From a virus: a stretch of 42,437 nucleotides of DNA. The number at the start of each line of letters is the position of its first letter. Position 1 is the stretch's first letter. The position numbers were made by a program, and so were the translations under genes. The DNA lies in IMG/VR virus record IMGVR_UViG_3300031576_000128, positions 1 to 42,437 of that record; one strand, given 5' to 3'. Shown here piece by piece: positions 1-6,498 of the stretch. The notes under the pieces were generated by a model. It made no database searches. It was not told the DNA's origin and saw only the letters and a program-made list of their open reading frames with translations.

Positions 1-127
1 ACAGGACGTTGCACGGGAGTAAGGGGAGCCAGCCGTCTACCCTCCTGTCCCACCCGAGCTTGGTCTCACCGTAGGGCGGGTCTGTGATGACGACGTCGAC
101 GTCGACGAGCGAGGGCATGACCTCGCG
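1..127. repeat. Left copy of 127-bp terminal direct repeat
   Basis: Bases 1-127 are identical to bases 42311-42437. Joining the two copies gives a 42,310-bp circle in which the methyltransferase gene is continuous. A length of exactly 127 is a common assembler k-mer size, so the repeat is most simply the overlap left when a circular or circularly permuted molecule is linearised. A true short terminal repeat in the virion DNA cannot be excluded from sequence alone. Confidence 0.97.
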
Positions 128-181
128 GCAGTCGCCGAGGTACAGGGTGACCGCGCCGTCGTCGAAGTAGGGCTGGGTCAC
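1..181 (-). CDS. DNA methyltransferase, N-terminal part (continues at 42310 after circularisation)
   Basis: This is the 5' part of the methyltransferase gene whose remainder is at 41736-42437. It starts with GTG at 181, which overlaps the TGA stop of the 178-828 gene (GTGA), and reads MTQPYFDDGAVTLYLGDC before the catalytic DPPY motif at residues 34-37. An internal ATG at 118 would miss 21 residues, including the LYLGDC segment that normally precedes DPPY in this family, so GTG at 181 is preferred. Read through the join the full protein is 251 aa. It is a beta-class amino-methyltransferase (N6-adenine or N4-cytosine). The overlap suggests translational coupling to the upstream gene in the long minus-strand operon. 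Confidence 0.9.
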   Translation of the reverse strand, partial: MTQPYFDDGAVTLYLGDCREVMPSLVDVDVVITDPPYGETKLGWDRRVDGWLPLLPCNVL

Positions 182-828
182 GCGACCCTCCGTCCCGCGA
201 GCACCGCCCGCTCGAGCCCGGTCAGGTCCCACACCGCCACGACCGCGTAGAGGTCCCCGCCGATGTGCTTGAGCAGCGCAGGGTCACGCGGTGCCCTCGG
301 TGCCCTCGGACGCCAGTCGGCCTCCCACAGGACGTGGTAGCCCCCGAGCGAACGAGGCCGGAGCGCGGGAGGCACGAGCGGCACCATCGCCATCCAGTAC
401 CGCCATCTGTACCCGGTTGCGATCTCGGCCCGCTCGATGCCCTGCAAGTCCCAGGTCCCCTCACCGCACGTGACGTTCCGCCGGGTCGCGTGCGGGTTCA
501 TGCCCTCGTTCCAGAAGAACGTCATCCCGCCCTCGCGCGTGATTCCCGTGCACCAGATGTTCTTCTGGTCGGCCCACGCGAGAGCGAGCTTCGGCAGCAC
601 GTAGAACCCGCGCGACCCACGCCAGTCGTCGGGCCCGCGCCGCGTGGTCACCCCGCCTGCGCGGAGCGTCTTCGACAGTTCGACCAGGCGGTGCCCGCGC
701 GCGAGCATCTTGTAGCCCTTCGCGATCTGGGCGTCCTCGACGTCGTGGCGATCCTTGACCGCCGCGTGGTACTCCTCGAACTTCGCCTGCGCCGCCTCGA
801 CGGGCATCTCGATCGTTGCCAGGTCCAT
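178..828 (-). CDS. Hypothetical phage protein, 216 aa
   Basis: I do not recognise a family. The start is taken as ATG at 828 because AGGAG lies about nine bases upstream; an in-frame GTG at 846 would overlap the previous gene more deeply and lacks that site. The N-terminal 60 residues are charged and helical. The rest is rich in Trp, Gly and aromatic residues with alternating beta-like stretches, including a WNEGMNPHATRRNVTCGEG segment near the middle. The C-terminus overlaps the GTG start of the methyltransferase by four bases. It has no membrane segment or signal peptide. It lies between a small Cys/His protein and the methyltransferase, so a role in DNA metabolism is possible but unproven. 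Confidence 0.8.
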   Translation of the reverse strand: MDLATIEMPVEAAQAKFEEYHAAVKDRHDVEDAQIAKGYKMLARGHRLVELSKTLRAGGVTTRRGPDDWRGSRGFYVLPKLALAWADQKNIWCTGITREGGMTFFWNEGMNPHATRRNVTCGEGTWDLQGIERAEIATGYRWRYWMAMVPLVPPALRPRSLGGYHVLWEADWRPRAPRAPRDPALLKHIGGDLYAVVAVWDLTGLERAVLAGRRVA

Positions 829-830
829 CT

Positions 831-1049
831 CTAGGCTCCTAACCACTCGCCGTCCCAGAACGCACGTACGTGCTCGGGCGTCAGTTCTTCCTCCGCCTGT
901 GCTGGCATCGCCTTGCCTCTGCGTGCCGCGCGATCGCGGGCCTCCTGCAACACCCTATCCGGCGTGTGCACGAAGCAACGGCCCGCCGGGTTGTAGCTGG
1001 TGAGCTGCGTCGGGCAGCCCGGCGCGGCGCATACGCGCACGGTGGTCAC
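831..1049 (-). CDS. Small Cys/His (zinc-finger-like) protein, 72 aa
   Basis: A GTG start at 1049 overlaps the TGA stop of the RuvC-like gene (GTGA). The protein has C7, C12, C25 and H28 in a CAAPGC...GRCFVH arrangement that could bind one zinc ion. A basic stretch (RDRAARRGK) and an acidic, Trp-containing tail follow. A longer open frame exists upstream but is out of register with the resolvase gene, so it is not used. The function is unknown. Its place between a Holliday-junction resolvase and a methyltransferase fits an accessory nucleic-acid-binding protein, which is inference only. Confidence 0.75.
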   Translation of the reverse strand: MTTVRVCAAPGCPTQLTSYNPAGRCFVHTPDRVLQEARDRAARRGKAMPAQAEEELTPEHVRAFWDGEWLGA

Positions 1050-1564
1050 GCCGAGACCCCGGCGAGCGGCCACTGCACCTTCGCGAGCCCCTCGCGCGCG
1101 TATCCCGGCACTTCGAGGTCGGGCATCACCGCTGGCACGTCGTAGTGGCAGAGCCCCATCATCCGAAGCATGTATGCGTCGGCCTCGTTCTCGTCTGAGC
1201 CCTCGAACCCCCAGCGACGGATCGCGGCGGCGATGACCTCGAACTTGGAGGCGTTGCCCTTGCCCGTCGTGAACTTCTTGAGCACAGCCGGCGCCACGTC
1301 GACGTAGGGGATCTGGACGCGCCACAGGTCGTAGCGGATGACGCCGCCCAGCTCGCCGAGCTCGTGCGCGTGGGCGGAGTGCGACCCGAACGAGTAGCCC
1401 TCGATCACGACCAGCTCGGGCCGGGGCTCCCCGGTGCCTCGGACCTGGGTGAGGATCTCATCGAGGCGCTCCATCCCGCGGGACTTCGAGCGGAAGCACC
1501 GCGTGCCATGCTCATCGGCGATCCCGGTCGCGGTGAGCGCAAGATCCAGACCCACGATCCGCAT
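1046..1564 (-). CDS. RuvC-like Holliday-junction resolvase
   Basis: The 172-aa protein begins MRIVGLDLALTATGIA, the RNase-H-fold first strand with catalytic D7. It continues with VVIEGYSFG (E55) and ends the fold with a DENEADAYML segment (E127, D129). These are the acidic positions of the RuvC/phage resolvase superfamily, which cuts four-way DNA junctions with metal ions. The length is normal for the family (about 150-180 aa). Translation starts at ATG 1564, three bases downstream of the previous stop. The 51 extra residues of the open frame above it are discarded because they overlap the neighbouring gene and look non-coding. In this phage it would act on branched DNA from recombination or replication before packaging, alongside the RecB-like nuclease. 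Confidence 0.88.
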   Translation of the reverse strand: MRIVGLDLALTATGIADEHGTRCFRSKSRGMERLDEILTQVRGTGEPRPELVVIEGYSFGSHSAHAHELGELGGVIRYDLWRVQIPYVDVAPAVLKKFTTGKGNASKFEVIAAAIRRWGFEGSDENEADAYMLRMMGLCHYDVPAVMPDLEVPGYAREGLAKVQWPLAGVSA

Positions 1565-1566
1565 CG

Positions 1567-1845
1567 TCAGACGCTCGCCAGTTCCGGCTGCTCGAGCGTC
1601 GGCGGGGCCTCGTAGGACTCGGTCACGACGACATCGGTGACGGCCACGACGTTGAGCGTCTGCACCCGCTGGACCTCGCCCGACTTGATCGGGTGCTTCA
1701 CGTTCACGGCCTTCCACCGCACGATCGCCGTGCCCTCATCTCCGAGCCCGACGATCGCCTCGGTCTCGTGCGTGCCGCCGCCGGTGATCTCGACCTCGAT
1801 CTCTGAGACCTCCAGCCCCTCGAACCTCAGCTGGGTGCGCGTCAT
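1567..1845 (-). CDS. Hypothetical beta-rich protein, 92 aa
   Basis: The start is ATG at 1845, preceded by GAGGAGG and overlapping the stop of the replication gene (ATGA). The sequence alternates hydrophobic and polar residues (for example LEVSEIEVEITGGG, AIVRWKAVNVKHP), which predicts a small beta-sheet fold without cysteines or membrane segments. No family is recognised. It is translationally coupled between the replication protein and the resolvase, so a DNA-replication accessory role is plausible but not shown. Confidence 0.8.
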   Translation of the reverse strand: MTRTQLRFEGLEVSEIEVEITGGGTHETEAIVGLGDEGTAIVRWKAVNVKHPIKSGEVQRVQTLNVVAVTDVVVTESYEAPPTLEQPELASV

Positions 1846-2777
1846 GCCAGCTCCTCCTCGCGTTCCCTCTCGATCCGCTCCCACTCGGCCTCACGGGCCT
1901 GCAGCGTCAGCGGTGCGTAGTCCTGGCCCGCACTCGCGGGCTCGGTTCCCAGGCGCGGCCAGTGCTTCGCCAGGGCGCTCGCCGTCAGTTCCGCATCCCG
2001 GTAGCGCGCCCGGTAGATCCGCGCCCGCCGGCCGATCTCGGCCGCATCGACGTCGGCCATGACCTCGCGGATCTCCGCCAGCGCCACCCCGACCGTGCGC
2101 CGGGCCCGGCGGGTCAGCGCCTCCGGGTCAGACCCCTCGGCCGCGCACAGCGCCACGAAGGCCGGGTCTCGCGGTTTTCCACGATCTCCTCCCTCTTCCG
2201 ACGCGAAGCGGCGGTCAAGAGAGGTTTGCGAAGTACCAAGGGCAAGATCAAGATCAGATCTAGATCCGCGCGTAGCGGTCCGCGAGCGGATCCGCGAGCG
2301 GATCCGCGAGCGGTCATCCACGGTGTCACCAGCGGGTTCGTGCCCCGTCGTGAATCTCCCGGCTCCATCTCGCTTGACGGCCTCCGCCCCCCGATGACGT
2401 GCCGCCAGCGCGCGTGTGCGCTCAGCCAACACATGCTCTCGAGACCGGTTCCAGTCCAAGAAGTCGTGGATCTCATACCCGCCCGTGACCTGGCTCCACA
2501 GGCCAACGGCCGTGAGGCGCCCGATCGCGTGCTCGATGGCTTCGTCCTCATCGAGGCCGTGTGCTCCACTGGCTGCCCCGACCTGCCATATCCGCCGCTC
2601 GTCATCTGTCCACTGTGTCGGCACGAGACGGCGAGCCGTGCCCCAGGGGATGAAGCCGTCGGTAAGGTTCCGGCAGGCGTAGACGAGCCCAGCGGCGTAG
2701 AGCGCGAATCCGAGCACACCCGTGCGCGCGACCTTCGGGTTGTCAAGGATGCCGTCGTCTAGCTTGGCCCACGTCAT
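1842..2777 (-). CDS. Phage replication-initiation / replisome-organizer-like protein
   Basis: The 311-aa protein starts at ATG 2777 with GGAGG nine bases upstream. Its N-terminal half (MTWAKLDDGILDNPKV..., about 140 residues) matches the winged-helix DNA-binding domain seen at the start of many phage replication proteins that load host helicase. Residues about 160-200 form a basic, repetitive linker (SRIRSRIRSR). The C-terminal half is helical and charged, compatible with a helicase-loader or DnaD-like interaction domain. No polymerase, primase or helicase gene is present elsewhere, so this protein probably hands the genome to host machinery. The linker is encoded by a tandem-repeat DNA segment (2246-2314) that may be the origin, as in the lambda O gene. 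Assignment is from pattern, not from a database search. Confidence 0.75.
   Translation of the reverse strand: MTWAKLDDGILDNPKVARTGVLGFALYAAGLVYACRNLTDGFIPWGTARRLVPTQWTDDERRIWQVGAASGAHGLDEDEAIEHAIGRLTAVGLWSQVTGGYEIHDFLDWNRSREHVLAERTRALAARHRGAEAVKRDGAGRFTTGHEPAGDTVDDRSRIRSRIRSRTATRGSRSDLDLALGTSQTSLDRRFASEEGGDRGKPRDPAFVALCAAEGSDPEALTRRARRTVGVALAEIREVMADVDAAEIGRRARIYRARYRDAELTASALAKHWPRLGTEPASAGQDYAPLTLQAREAEWERIEREREEELA
2246..2314. repeat. Candidate replication-origin repeats inside the replication gene
   Basis: Three tandem 12-bp copies of TCCGCGAGCGGA lie at 2279-2290, 2291-2302 and 2303-2314 (the last ends in T). Each has 5-bp inverted arms (TCCGC/GCGGA). A degenerate copy lies at 2265-2280. 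Immediately beside them, 2240-2266 is AT-richer than its surroundings and holds four GATC sites at 2246, 2252, 2257 and 2263; two more occur at 2289 and 2301. Iterons plus an adjoining AT-rich tract inside the initiator gene is the architecture of the lambda-type origin. Calling this an origin is inference. Confidence 0.5.
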
Positions 2778-2911
2778 CCGTGGTACCTCCGCGCCCGGGC
2801 CTGCATCTCGGCCTGCTCGTCCTGCATCCGTCGGATCGCCAACCCGGTCCACACGAACGCCCCGACGATCATGCCGAGGTTGAACCCGATGAGCACGCCG
2901 AGCCAGATCAC
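2774..2911 (-). CDS. Tiny single-span membrane protein, 45 aa
   Basis: A GTG start at 2911 overlaps the preceding TGA (GTGA), and the TGA stop at 2774-2776 overlaps the ATG of the replication gene (ATGA). It is thus locked between two coupled genes. Residues 2-24 (IWLGVLIGFNLGMIVGAFVW...) form one hydrophobic span, followed by a short basic and acidic tail (RRMQDEQAEMQARARRYHG). The composition fits an inner-membrane anchor with a small cytoplasmic tail. No family is recognised, and superinfection exclusion or membrane tethering of replication would be guesses. Confidence 0.7.
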   Translation of the reverse strand: MIWLGVLIGFNLGMIVGAFVWTGLAIRRMQDEQAEMQARARRYHG

Positions 2912-3105
2912 CCCGGCACCACCCGTACGAGTTCTCCGGCCACGACGTAGATCCCGCGCTCCTCGCGGACCTCACACCACCAGCCAGAGACCGGCGAGAA
3001 CTTGACCGCGCCGACGACGCCTCGCCACGGGCGGATGTTCTGCTCGCGGACCTCGACGATGTCGCCCCGACTGGCCGGTGCCGGGACCCTCACGAGCGCC
3101 TTCAC
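2908..3105 (-). CDS. Small SH3/KOW-like hypothetical protein, 65 aa
   Basis: The start is GTG at 3105, overlapping the stop of the gp3-like gene (GTGA). The sequence MKALVRVPAPASRGDIVEVRE followed by alternating beta strands (WRGVVGAVKF, GWWCEVREERG, YVVAGELVRVV) suggests a small five-stranded barrel of SH3 or KOW type. No catalytic motif is visible. It sits in the replication/recombination operon between the gp3-like factor and a tiny membrane protein. Confidence 0.72.
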   Translation of the reverse strand: MKALVRVPAPASRGDIVEVREQNIRPWRGVVGAVKFSPVSGWWCEVREERGIYVVAGELVRVVPG

Positions 3106-4352
3106 GACGCGATCTCCTCGATCAGCGTCGCCAGTTGCTCGGAGGTGACATCCTGCCAGCGCGTGACCCCCCAGCGCTTGCGCGCCCGGATCGTCGCGGC
3201 AGACTTCGCCATGCCGAGCGATCCCCAGCGGCTCCACTGGTTGTCCGTGGCAGGTTGGGCGCCCGAGGAGGGCTGGTCTGGTGAACCCTCCTCGGACACC
3301 ACGGGCTCCGATGTAGGGGGTGCCTGCACCGGAGTGGTAGCCGGGGGTTCGGCGCCCGTGACGCCTTCCCCGAACGTCTCGGACACCTCCCCCCCGACGC
3401 TTGCGATCGCCAGGCGCGCTGTCCAGTCCTCGATCAGGGCGGAGGCGCGTTCCTTGCTCAGGTGGTTCAGGCTCTCGACGCCGGCGCTCTCGTGTTTCGT
3501 CGCGTCGTCCCAGCCCAGCTCTCCCGCGATGGCGTGCAGCTTCACGACCTGCTCCCGGCTCGCCGCCTCCTCCGTCGGCGCGTCTTCGGCCAGCACGGCC
3601 TCATCGCCCCAGCTCGGGTCGGTCTCATCGGCGAAGGTCGGGTCGGCCGGCAGCTCGGGGCGCCGGCCCGGCAGCGGAACCAGCTCGCGCCGCCCGGTGG
3701 TGATCTCGGCGGCCGCCGGGGATGCATCGAGCATCGCTGCGAGCGTGAACGGCAGGCGGAGCACCGGCACGACGTAGTGGTGCGTCTCGCCGTCGGTCTT
3801 GGAGGTCCTCGGCTCGATCGCGAGCGTGGCTTCGGGGTAGACGCCTCGGCCCGCGACCTTGGCGAGCAGGTGCACGGTCTGGGGAATCTCGGCTGCTGCG
3901 TTCCAGCCGAGCGTGCGCACGCGCCACACGCCGATGTCTGGGATGTCGGGCAGCATCACGAGCAGTTGCGTCGTGGGCTTGCAGAGGCGCTCATCCTTCG
4001 CCGCGCAGATACACGCGCGGCCACTCAGGAACTCCGTCTGGCCGTCACACCGACGCTTGCAACCCCCGGCGGTCCACAGCTCCATGAACTGCCCAGCGTC
4101 GATGTCCTGTGGGGGCACGAGGACCGGGAGCGTGGTCGCCTCGGTCACGAGTTCGTACTGCGTGCCTTCGGTCGGCGCGCCGGACCACTCGGTGACCTGA
4201 CCCCCCCACAGGCCTGCCGCCTTGTCGAGCAGCTCCTGCGCCGGCGAGGTCATGCGCCAGGTCTCGAGCCTGATGGGTCGCCGGCCCTCGAGGTCGCCCA
4301 TGCGCAGCCGGCCCAGCTCCCGGTATCGCTGCTGCACGTCGATGATCGGCAT
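3102..4352 (-). CDS. phiC31 gp3-like protein (recombination directionality factor family)
   Basis: The N-terminus (MPIIDVQQRYRELGRLRMGD), the GGCKRRCDGQTEFLSGRACIC cysteine-rich stretch at about residues 96-116, and the LLVMLPDIPDIGVWRVRTLG / WNAAAEIPQTVHLL segments are hallmarks of the family typified by phiC31 gp3, which switches a serine integrase from integration to excision. The protein is 416 aa. It has a disordered acidic linker after about residue 235 and two C-terminal helical units (near residues 270-320 and 375-416, the latter RKRWGVTRWQDVTSEQLATL) resembling the tails of phage recombination proteins. No serine integrase is present in this genome, so its partner or job must differ or be host-derived. 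It is followed by a GTGA-coupled gene and preceded by the RecB-like nuclease, a typical recombination context. Confidence 0.8.
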   Translation of the reverse strand: MPIIDVQQRYRELGRLRMGDLEGRRPIRLETWRMTSPAQELLDKAAGLWGGQVTEWSGAPTEGTQYELVTEATTLPVLVPPQDIDAGQFMELWTAGGCKRRCDGQTEFLSGRACICAAKDERLCKPTTQLLVMLPDIPDIGVWRVRTLGWNAAAEIPQTVHLLAKVAGRGVYPEATLAIEPRTSKTDGETHHYVVPVLRLPFTLAAMLDASPAAAEITTGRRELVPLPGRRPELPADPTFADETDPSWGDEAVLAEDAPTEEAASREQVVKLHAIAGELGWDDATKHESAGVESLNHLSKERASALIEDWTARLAIASVGGEVSETFGEGVTGAEPPATTPVQAPPTSEPVVSEEGSPDQPSSGAQPATDNQWSRWGSLGMAKSAATIRARKRWGVTRWQDVTSEQLATLIEEIAS

Positions 4353-5177
4353 CTACGCCACCCCCTGCCCGGTGACCTCGACGGCCATCGCCTCGACAGG
4401 ATCGGTGATCCCCGGCAGCGTCGGTGGGCCCACGATCGAGTCGGCGGTCTCCATCGCGAAGCGGGCCACCTCTCGCACGAACAGGAAGGCCCGGAAGACC
4501 TCCTCGTCGGCGCGGACCGGGACGAACTCATACCCCTCGGGCCGGATGTGCACGACCGCTGCCGCATCGACCGCGGGCATCGGCGTCAGGTCTCCGTCGG
4601 GCAGACCGATGAACATCTCGGAGAACCGGTAGGCCGCGAGCTGCAGCCCGACCTCGGGGTAGACGCCCTTGCCCGTCTTCCAGTCCAGCAGGTAGCGCAC
4701 GCCGTCGATGACCGCGATCGCGTCCATCGTTCCGGCGTAGCGGTGCTTGTCGCTGAAGCACGGCGCCTCGACCGCCTCGAAGTCCGGGGCGAAGTCCCGC
4801 AGGAACCCCAGGAACGACTCCATGAACGGGGCCTGTTCGTCGGTCCACGTCGGGTACGGACGCCCGAGGACGTGAGCCTCACAGGCGTCGTGCACGAGCG
4901 AGCCGAGGTCGGCGGCCGCGTCGCGCTGTCGATAGGCGGCCCCCTTCAGCCAGTCGATCGCGGCTTTCGGGTCATCGGCGACCAGGGCGTTCAGCGCGTC
5001 GATGTGCTCGACCGCGTACTCGGCGGTCACCTTCTTCGCCCAGTTCACGAGCACGGGCTTCGGCAGGCCAGCGCCGATCAGGGTCGTGACCGACCAGAAG
5101 CGTTTCTTTTGCCACACATACCATCTGCCCCCACGCCCGGTGGTCTCAATCTTGGGGCCACGAACGCCGCCGCTCAT
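4353..5177 (-). CDS. Cas4/RecB-like PD-(D/E)XK exonuclease
   Basis: The 274-aa protein has the full motif set of the superfamily: GSLVHDACE (H96), an upstream acidic residue in EAVEAP (E137), GTMD (D152), DWKTGK (D165, K167) and QLAAY (Q179, Y183). It is likely a 5'-3' DNA exonuclease of the type that feeds single-strand-annealing recombination in phages. The start at ATG 5177 is chosen because it overlaps the stop of the preceding small gene (ATGA). An upstream extension of 33 residues would run through that gene. The four-cysteine iron-sulfur cluster of Cas4 proper is not visible. It stands just upstream of the gp3-like gene in the minus operon. Confidence 0.88.
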   Translation of the reverse strand: MSGGVRGPKIETTGRGGRWYVWQKKRFWSVTTLIGAGLPKPVLVNWAKKVTAEYAVEHIDALNALVADDPKAAIDWLKGAAYRQRDAAADLGSLVHDACEAHVLGRPYPTWTDEQAPFMESFLGFLRDFAPDFEAVEAPCFSDKHRYAGTMDAIAVIDGVRYLLDWKTGKGVYPEVGLQLAAYRFSEMFIGLPDGDLTPMPAVDAAAVVHIRPEGYEFVPVRADEEVFRAFLFVREVARFAMETADSIVGPPTLPGITDPVEAMAVEVTGQGVA

Positions 5178-5302
5178 CCCGACGCCGTCCTTCGTGCCTC
5201 GGAACCGCGTCGGGTGTTCTCTGCTGCCGAGACCGCCTCGAAGTGCCGGTAGTTCATGCTTCCATGCACCGGGCAATCGCAGCCTTCGATGATGCAGCCC
5301 AT
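5174..5302 (-). CDS. Tiny Cys/His protein, 42 aa
   Basis: Starts at ATG 5302, one base after the previous stop, and ends in an ATGA overlap with the nuclease gene. The first 14 residues contain CIIEGCDCPVHG, a compact set of three cysteines and one histidine that could bind zinc. The rest is polar and basic. No family is recognised. Coupling to the nuclease suggests a partner or regulator, which is unproven. Confidence 0.65.
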   Translation of the reverse strand: MGCIIEGCDCPVHGSMNYRHFEAVSAAENTRRGSEARRTASG

Positions 5303-5303
5303 C

Positions 5304-5567
5304 TCAGGCCCACCGTTCCCAGGGTCGCGCGCAGGATGAGCAGAGGTAGCCGCGCCGGGTGTCGGTGGCTTCGCTGCCCGAGACGAGGTCCCCGCACTGG
5401 CAGCACGCGCCGACGAAGTCCTCGGTGACCTCGAGGAACCCGGCTCCTGCGAGCCGTTGCTTGACCTCATCCCACGAACGCTCCATGATCGGTGCCGAGA
5501 GCGAGCCAGCAAGCCCTCTCTGAGCCCCGGCCGTCTGAGCGGCCGGGGTTTCGCTTAGCTCGTCCAT
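5304..5567 (-). CDS. Small zinc-ribbon-like protein, 87 aa
   Basis: Contains CCQCGDLV and GYLCSSCA, two cysteine pairs about 20 residues apart, giving a zinc ribbon. The start at ATG 5567 has GAGGAG about seven bases upstream and overlaps the preceding gene by 13 bases. An internal ATG at 5486 would give a 60-aa protein but has no ribosome site. If 5567 is right, codons 9-17 run through a strong GC hairpin (5525-5548), which could slow or regulate translation. If 5486 is right, the hairpin is intergenic. The function is unknown; it may bind nucleic acid. Confidence 0.68.
   Translation of the reverse strand: MDELSETPAAQTAGAQRGLAGSLSAPIMERSWDEVKQRLAGAGFLEVTEDFVGACCQCGDLVSGSEATDTRRGYLCSSCARPWERWA
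5525..5551 (+). terminator. Strong GC hairpin with short T run (terminator-like on plus strand)
   Basis: CCCCGGCCG (5525-5533) pairs perfectly with CGGCCGGGG (5540-5548) around the loop TCTGAG, and TTT follows on the plus strand. This is a good intrinsic-terminator shape for rightward transcription, although no rightward gene lies upstream. It may stop antisense readthrough, or act in the leftward mRNA as a structure near the start of the zinc-ribbon gene. Confidence 0.5.
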
Positions 5568-5764
5568 CGCGGCATCTCCTCACCGCCGACAGGCGGACCC
5601 CAGCTCAGGAACGGGGACTCGCGGAACGCGATCGTGGGCGGGGCCTCCGTGTAGACCTCCACCAGCGCCTCAGAGCCGTCGGCGAGCGCGAAGACGAGCG
5701 TGTGCCGGCACCTCGCCTCCTCGGTGCCCGTCTCGGGCCTCATCACGTCGGGTTGAGCGTTCAC
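5555..5764 (-). CDS. Hypothetical protein, 69 aa
   Basis: A GTG start at 5764 overlaps the stop of the winged-helix gene (GTGA). The protein is mixed alpha/beta (for example CRHTLVFALADGSEALVEVYTE) with no membrane segment. I do not recognise a family. Tight coupling to the regulator upstream and a 13-base overlap with the zinc-ribbon gene downstream place it in the same polycistronic message. Confidence 0.68.
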   Translation of the reverse strand: MNAQPDVMRPETGTEEARCRHTLVFALADGSEALVEVYTEAPPTIAFRESPFLSWGPPVGGEEMPRWTS

Positions 5765-6192
5765 GTCTGATGCACCCCCTCTGTCGCAGAACGTTCCCCG
5801 GTGTCGTGGAACGTGCGTTCCGTGCCGATCAGGTCGTCGAACAGCGTCAGCACCTCGTGCCGCTCGCCGAAGGTCTCTGTGGCCGCTCGCCTGAGCGCTG
5901 CTACCCGGGTCCAGAGCGACCGGGCGCGCGAGAGCAGGTGGGCCGTCCCGGCCTCAACGTCAGCCTCGGTCGCGCAGACGAAGTAGCCGGCGGGTTCCGA
6001 GCACGTCGACCCGATGAGCCAGCCGTCCTGCACGATCAGGTCGTCGATGAGCGCGCGCAGGGTCCGCTCGGAGACACCGAGGCCCCCGGCCAGCCGGGAG
6101 CCCGAGATCGCGGAGGCCCGCCCGACCGGCAGCAGCAGCATCACCTGGCGGCGCAGCTCGACCGAGAGGGTGTGCGCGTTGGCAAGGGTCAT
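5761..6192 (-). CDS. Winged-helix DNA-binding protein, 143 aa
   Basis: Starts at ATG 6192, overlapping the stop of the Cro/C1-like gene (ATGA). Residues about 12-70 read as a winged helix: LRRQVMLLLPVG, then a recognition-helix region SGSRLAGGLGVSERTLRALIDDL and a wing GWLIGSTCSEPAGYFVCAT. The remaining half is a long charged helix. Such proteins occur next to phage repressors and act as secondary regulators or replication accessories. The position as second gene of the minus operon suggests early expression. Confidence 0.72.
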   Translation of the reverse strand: MTLANAHTLSVELRRQVMLLLPVGRASAISGSRLAGGLGVSERTLRALIDDLIVQDGWLIGSTCSEPAGYFVCATEADVEAGTAHLLSRARSLWTRVAALRRAATETFGERHEVLTLFDDLIGTERTFHDTGERSATEGVHQT

Positions 6193-6413
6193 GCCGAGTC
6201 CTCCGGCCAGATCTCCCGCCGCTCAACGCGGAGGGCCCGAGCGATCCGCTCCTGGGTGAGGAGCTGGGGGACACGCTTGTCGGTCTCGGCCCACGAGATG
6301 GTGCCGTTGGTCATCTTCGCCTTGCGGGCCAACGTTTCTTGTGACCACCCCTTCGTCAAGCGGAGGTCTCGTAGGCGCTGCCCAGCGGTGCGGTTCTCGG
6401 TCGTCTGGCTCAT
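6189..6413 (-). CDS. Cro/C1-type helix-turn-helix regulator (leftward)
   Basis: The 74-aa protein has a canonical HTH_3 domain: AGQRLRDLRLTKGWSQETLARKAKM with the recognition helix around TNGTISWAETDKR. ATG at 6413 is used; an in-frame GTG at 6416 directly before it is also possible. No ribosome site is visible, and the candidate -10 box at 6424-6429 lies only seven to ten bases upstream, so the mRNA is probably leaderless. It is the first gene of the leftward operon and stands head to head with a second HTH gene, which makes it a candidate Cro-like early regulator. Confidence 0.85.
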   Translation of the reverse strand: MSQTTENRTAGQRLRDLRLTKGWSQETLARKAKMTNGTISWAETDKRVPQLLTQERIARALRVERREIWPEDSA

Positions 6414-6423
6414 CACGGCCGCG

Positions 6424-6452
6424 AGTGTCGCATATCTGCCCCATCTGTGCAA
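6424..6452 (-). promoter_or_regulatory. Leftward early promoter (candidate)
   Basis: On the minus strand TTGCAC (6452-6447) and GACACT (6429-6424) are separated by 17 bases, close to the vegetative sigma-factor consensus. The expected transcription start is at or beside the first codon of the leftward regulator, predicting a leaderless transcript that runs through the whole minus block. Confidence 0.6.
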
Positions 6453-6462
6453 GTCCCAAGTG

Positions 6463-6492
6463 TTGCAAAAGTCCGGCAAATCCGGCTAGAGT
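6463..6492 (+). promoter_or_regulatory. Rightward promoter with repeated CCGG operator-like sites
   Basis: TTGCAA (6463-6468) and TAGAGT (6487-6492) are 18 bases apart. The spacer holds TCCGG CAAA TCCGG, a directly repeated pentamer that could be an operator for one of the two HTH proteins. The ATG at 6499 is six bases from the -10 box, so this message should also be leaderless. Confidence 0.62.
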
Positions 6493-6498
6493 CACGCC

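Noticed and set aside
1-127. Terminal repeat as a packaging end (direct terminal repeat of the virion)
   Set aside because: It lies inside the methyltransferase coding sequence and equals a usual assembly k-mer length, so an assembly overlap of a circular sequence is the simpler reading.
3462-5252. Long plus-strand open frame of 596 codons opposite the gp3-like and nuclease genes
   Set aside because: Its product is Arg/His/Asp-rich without domains, and both minus-strand genes have clear family motifs, so this is an antisense shadow caused by high G+C third positions.
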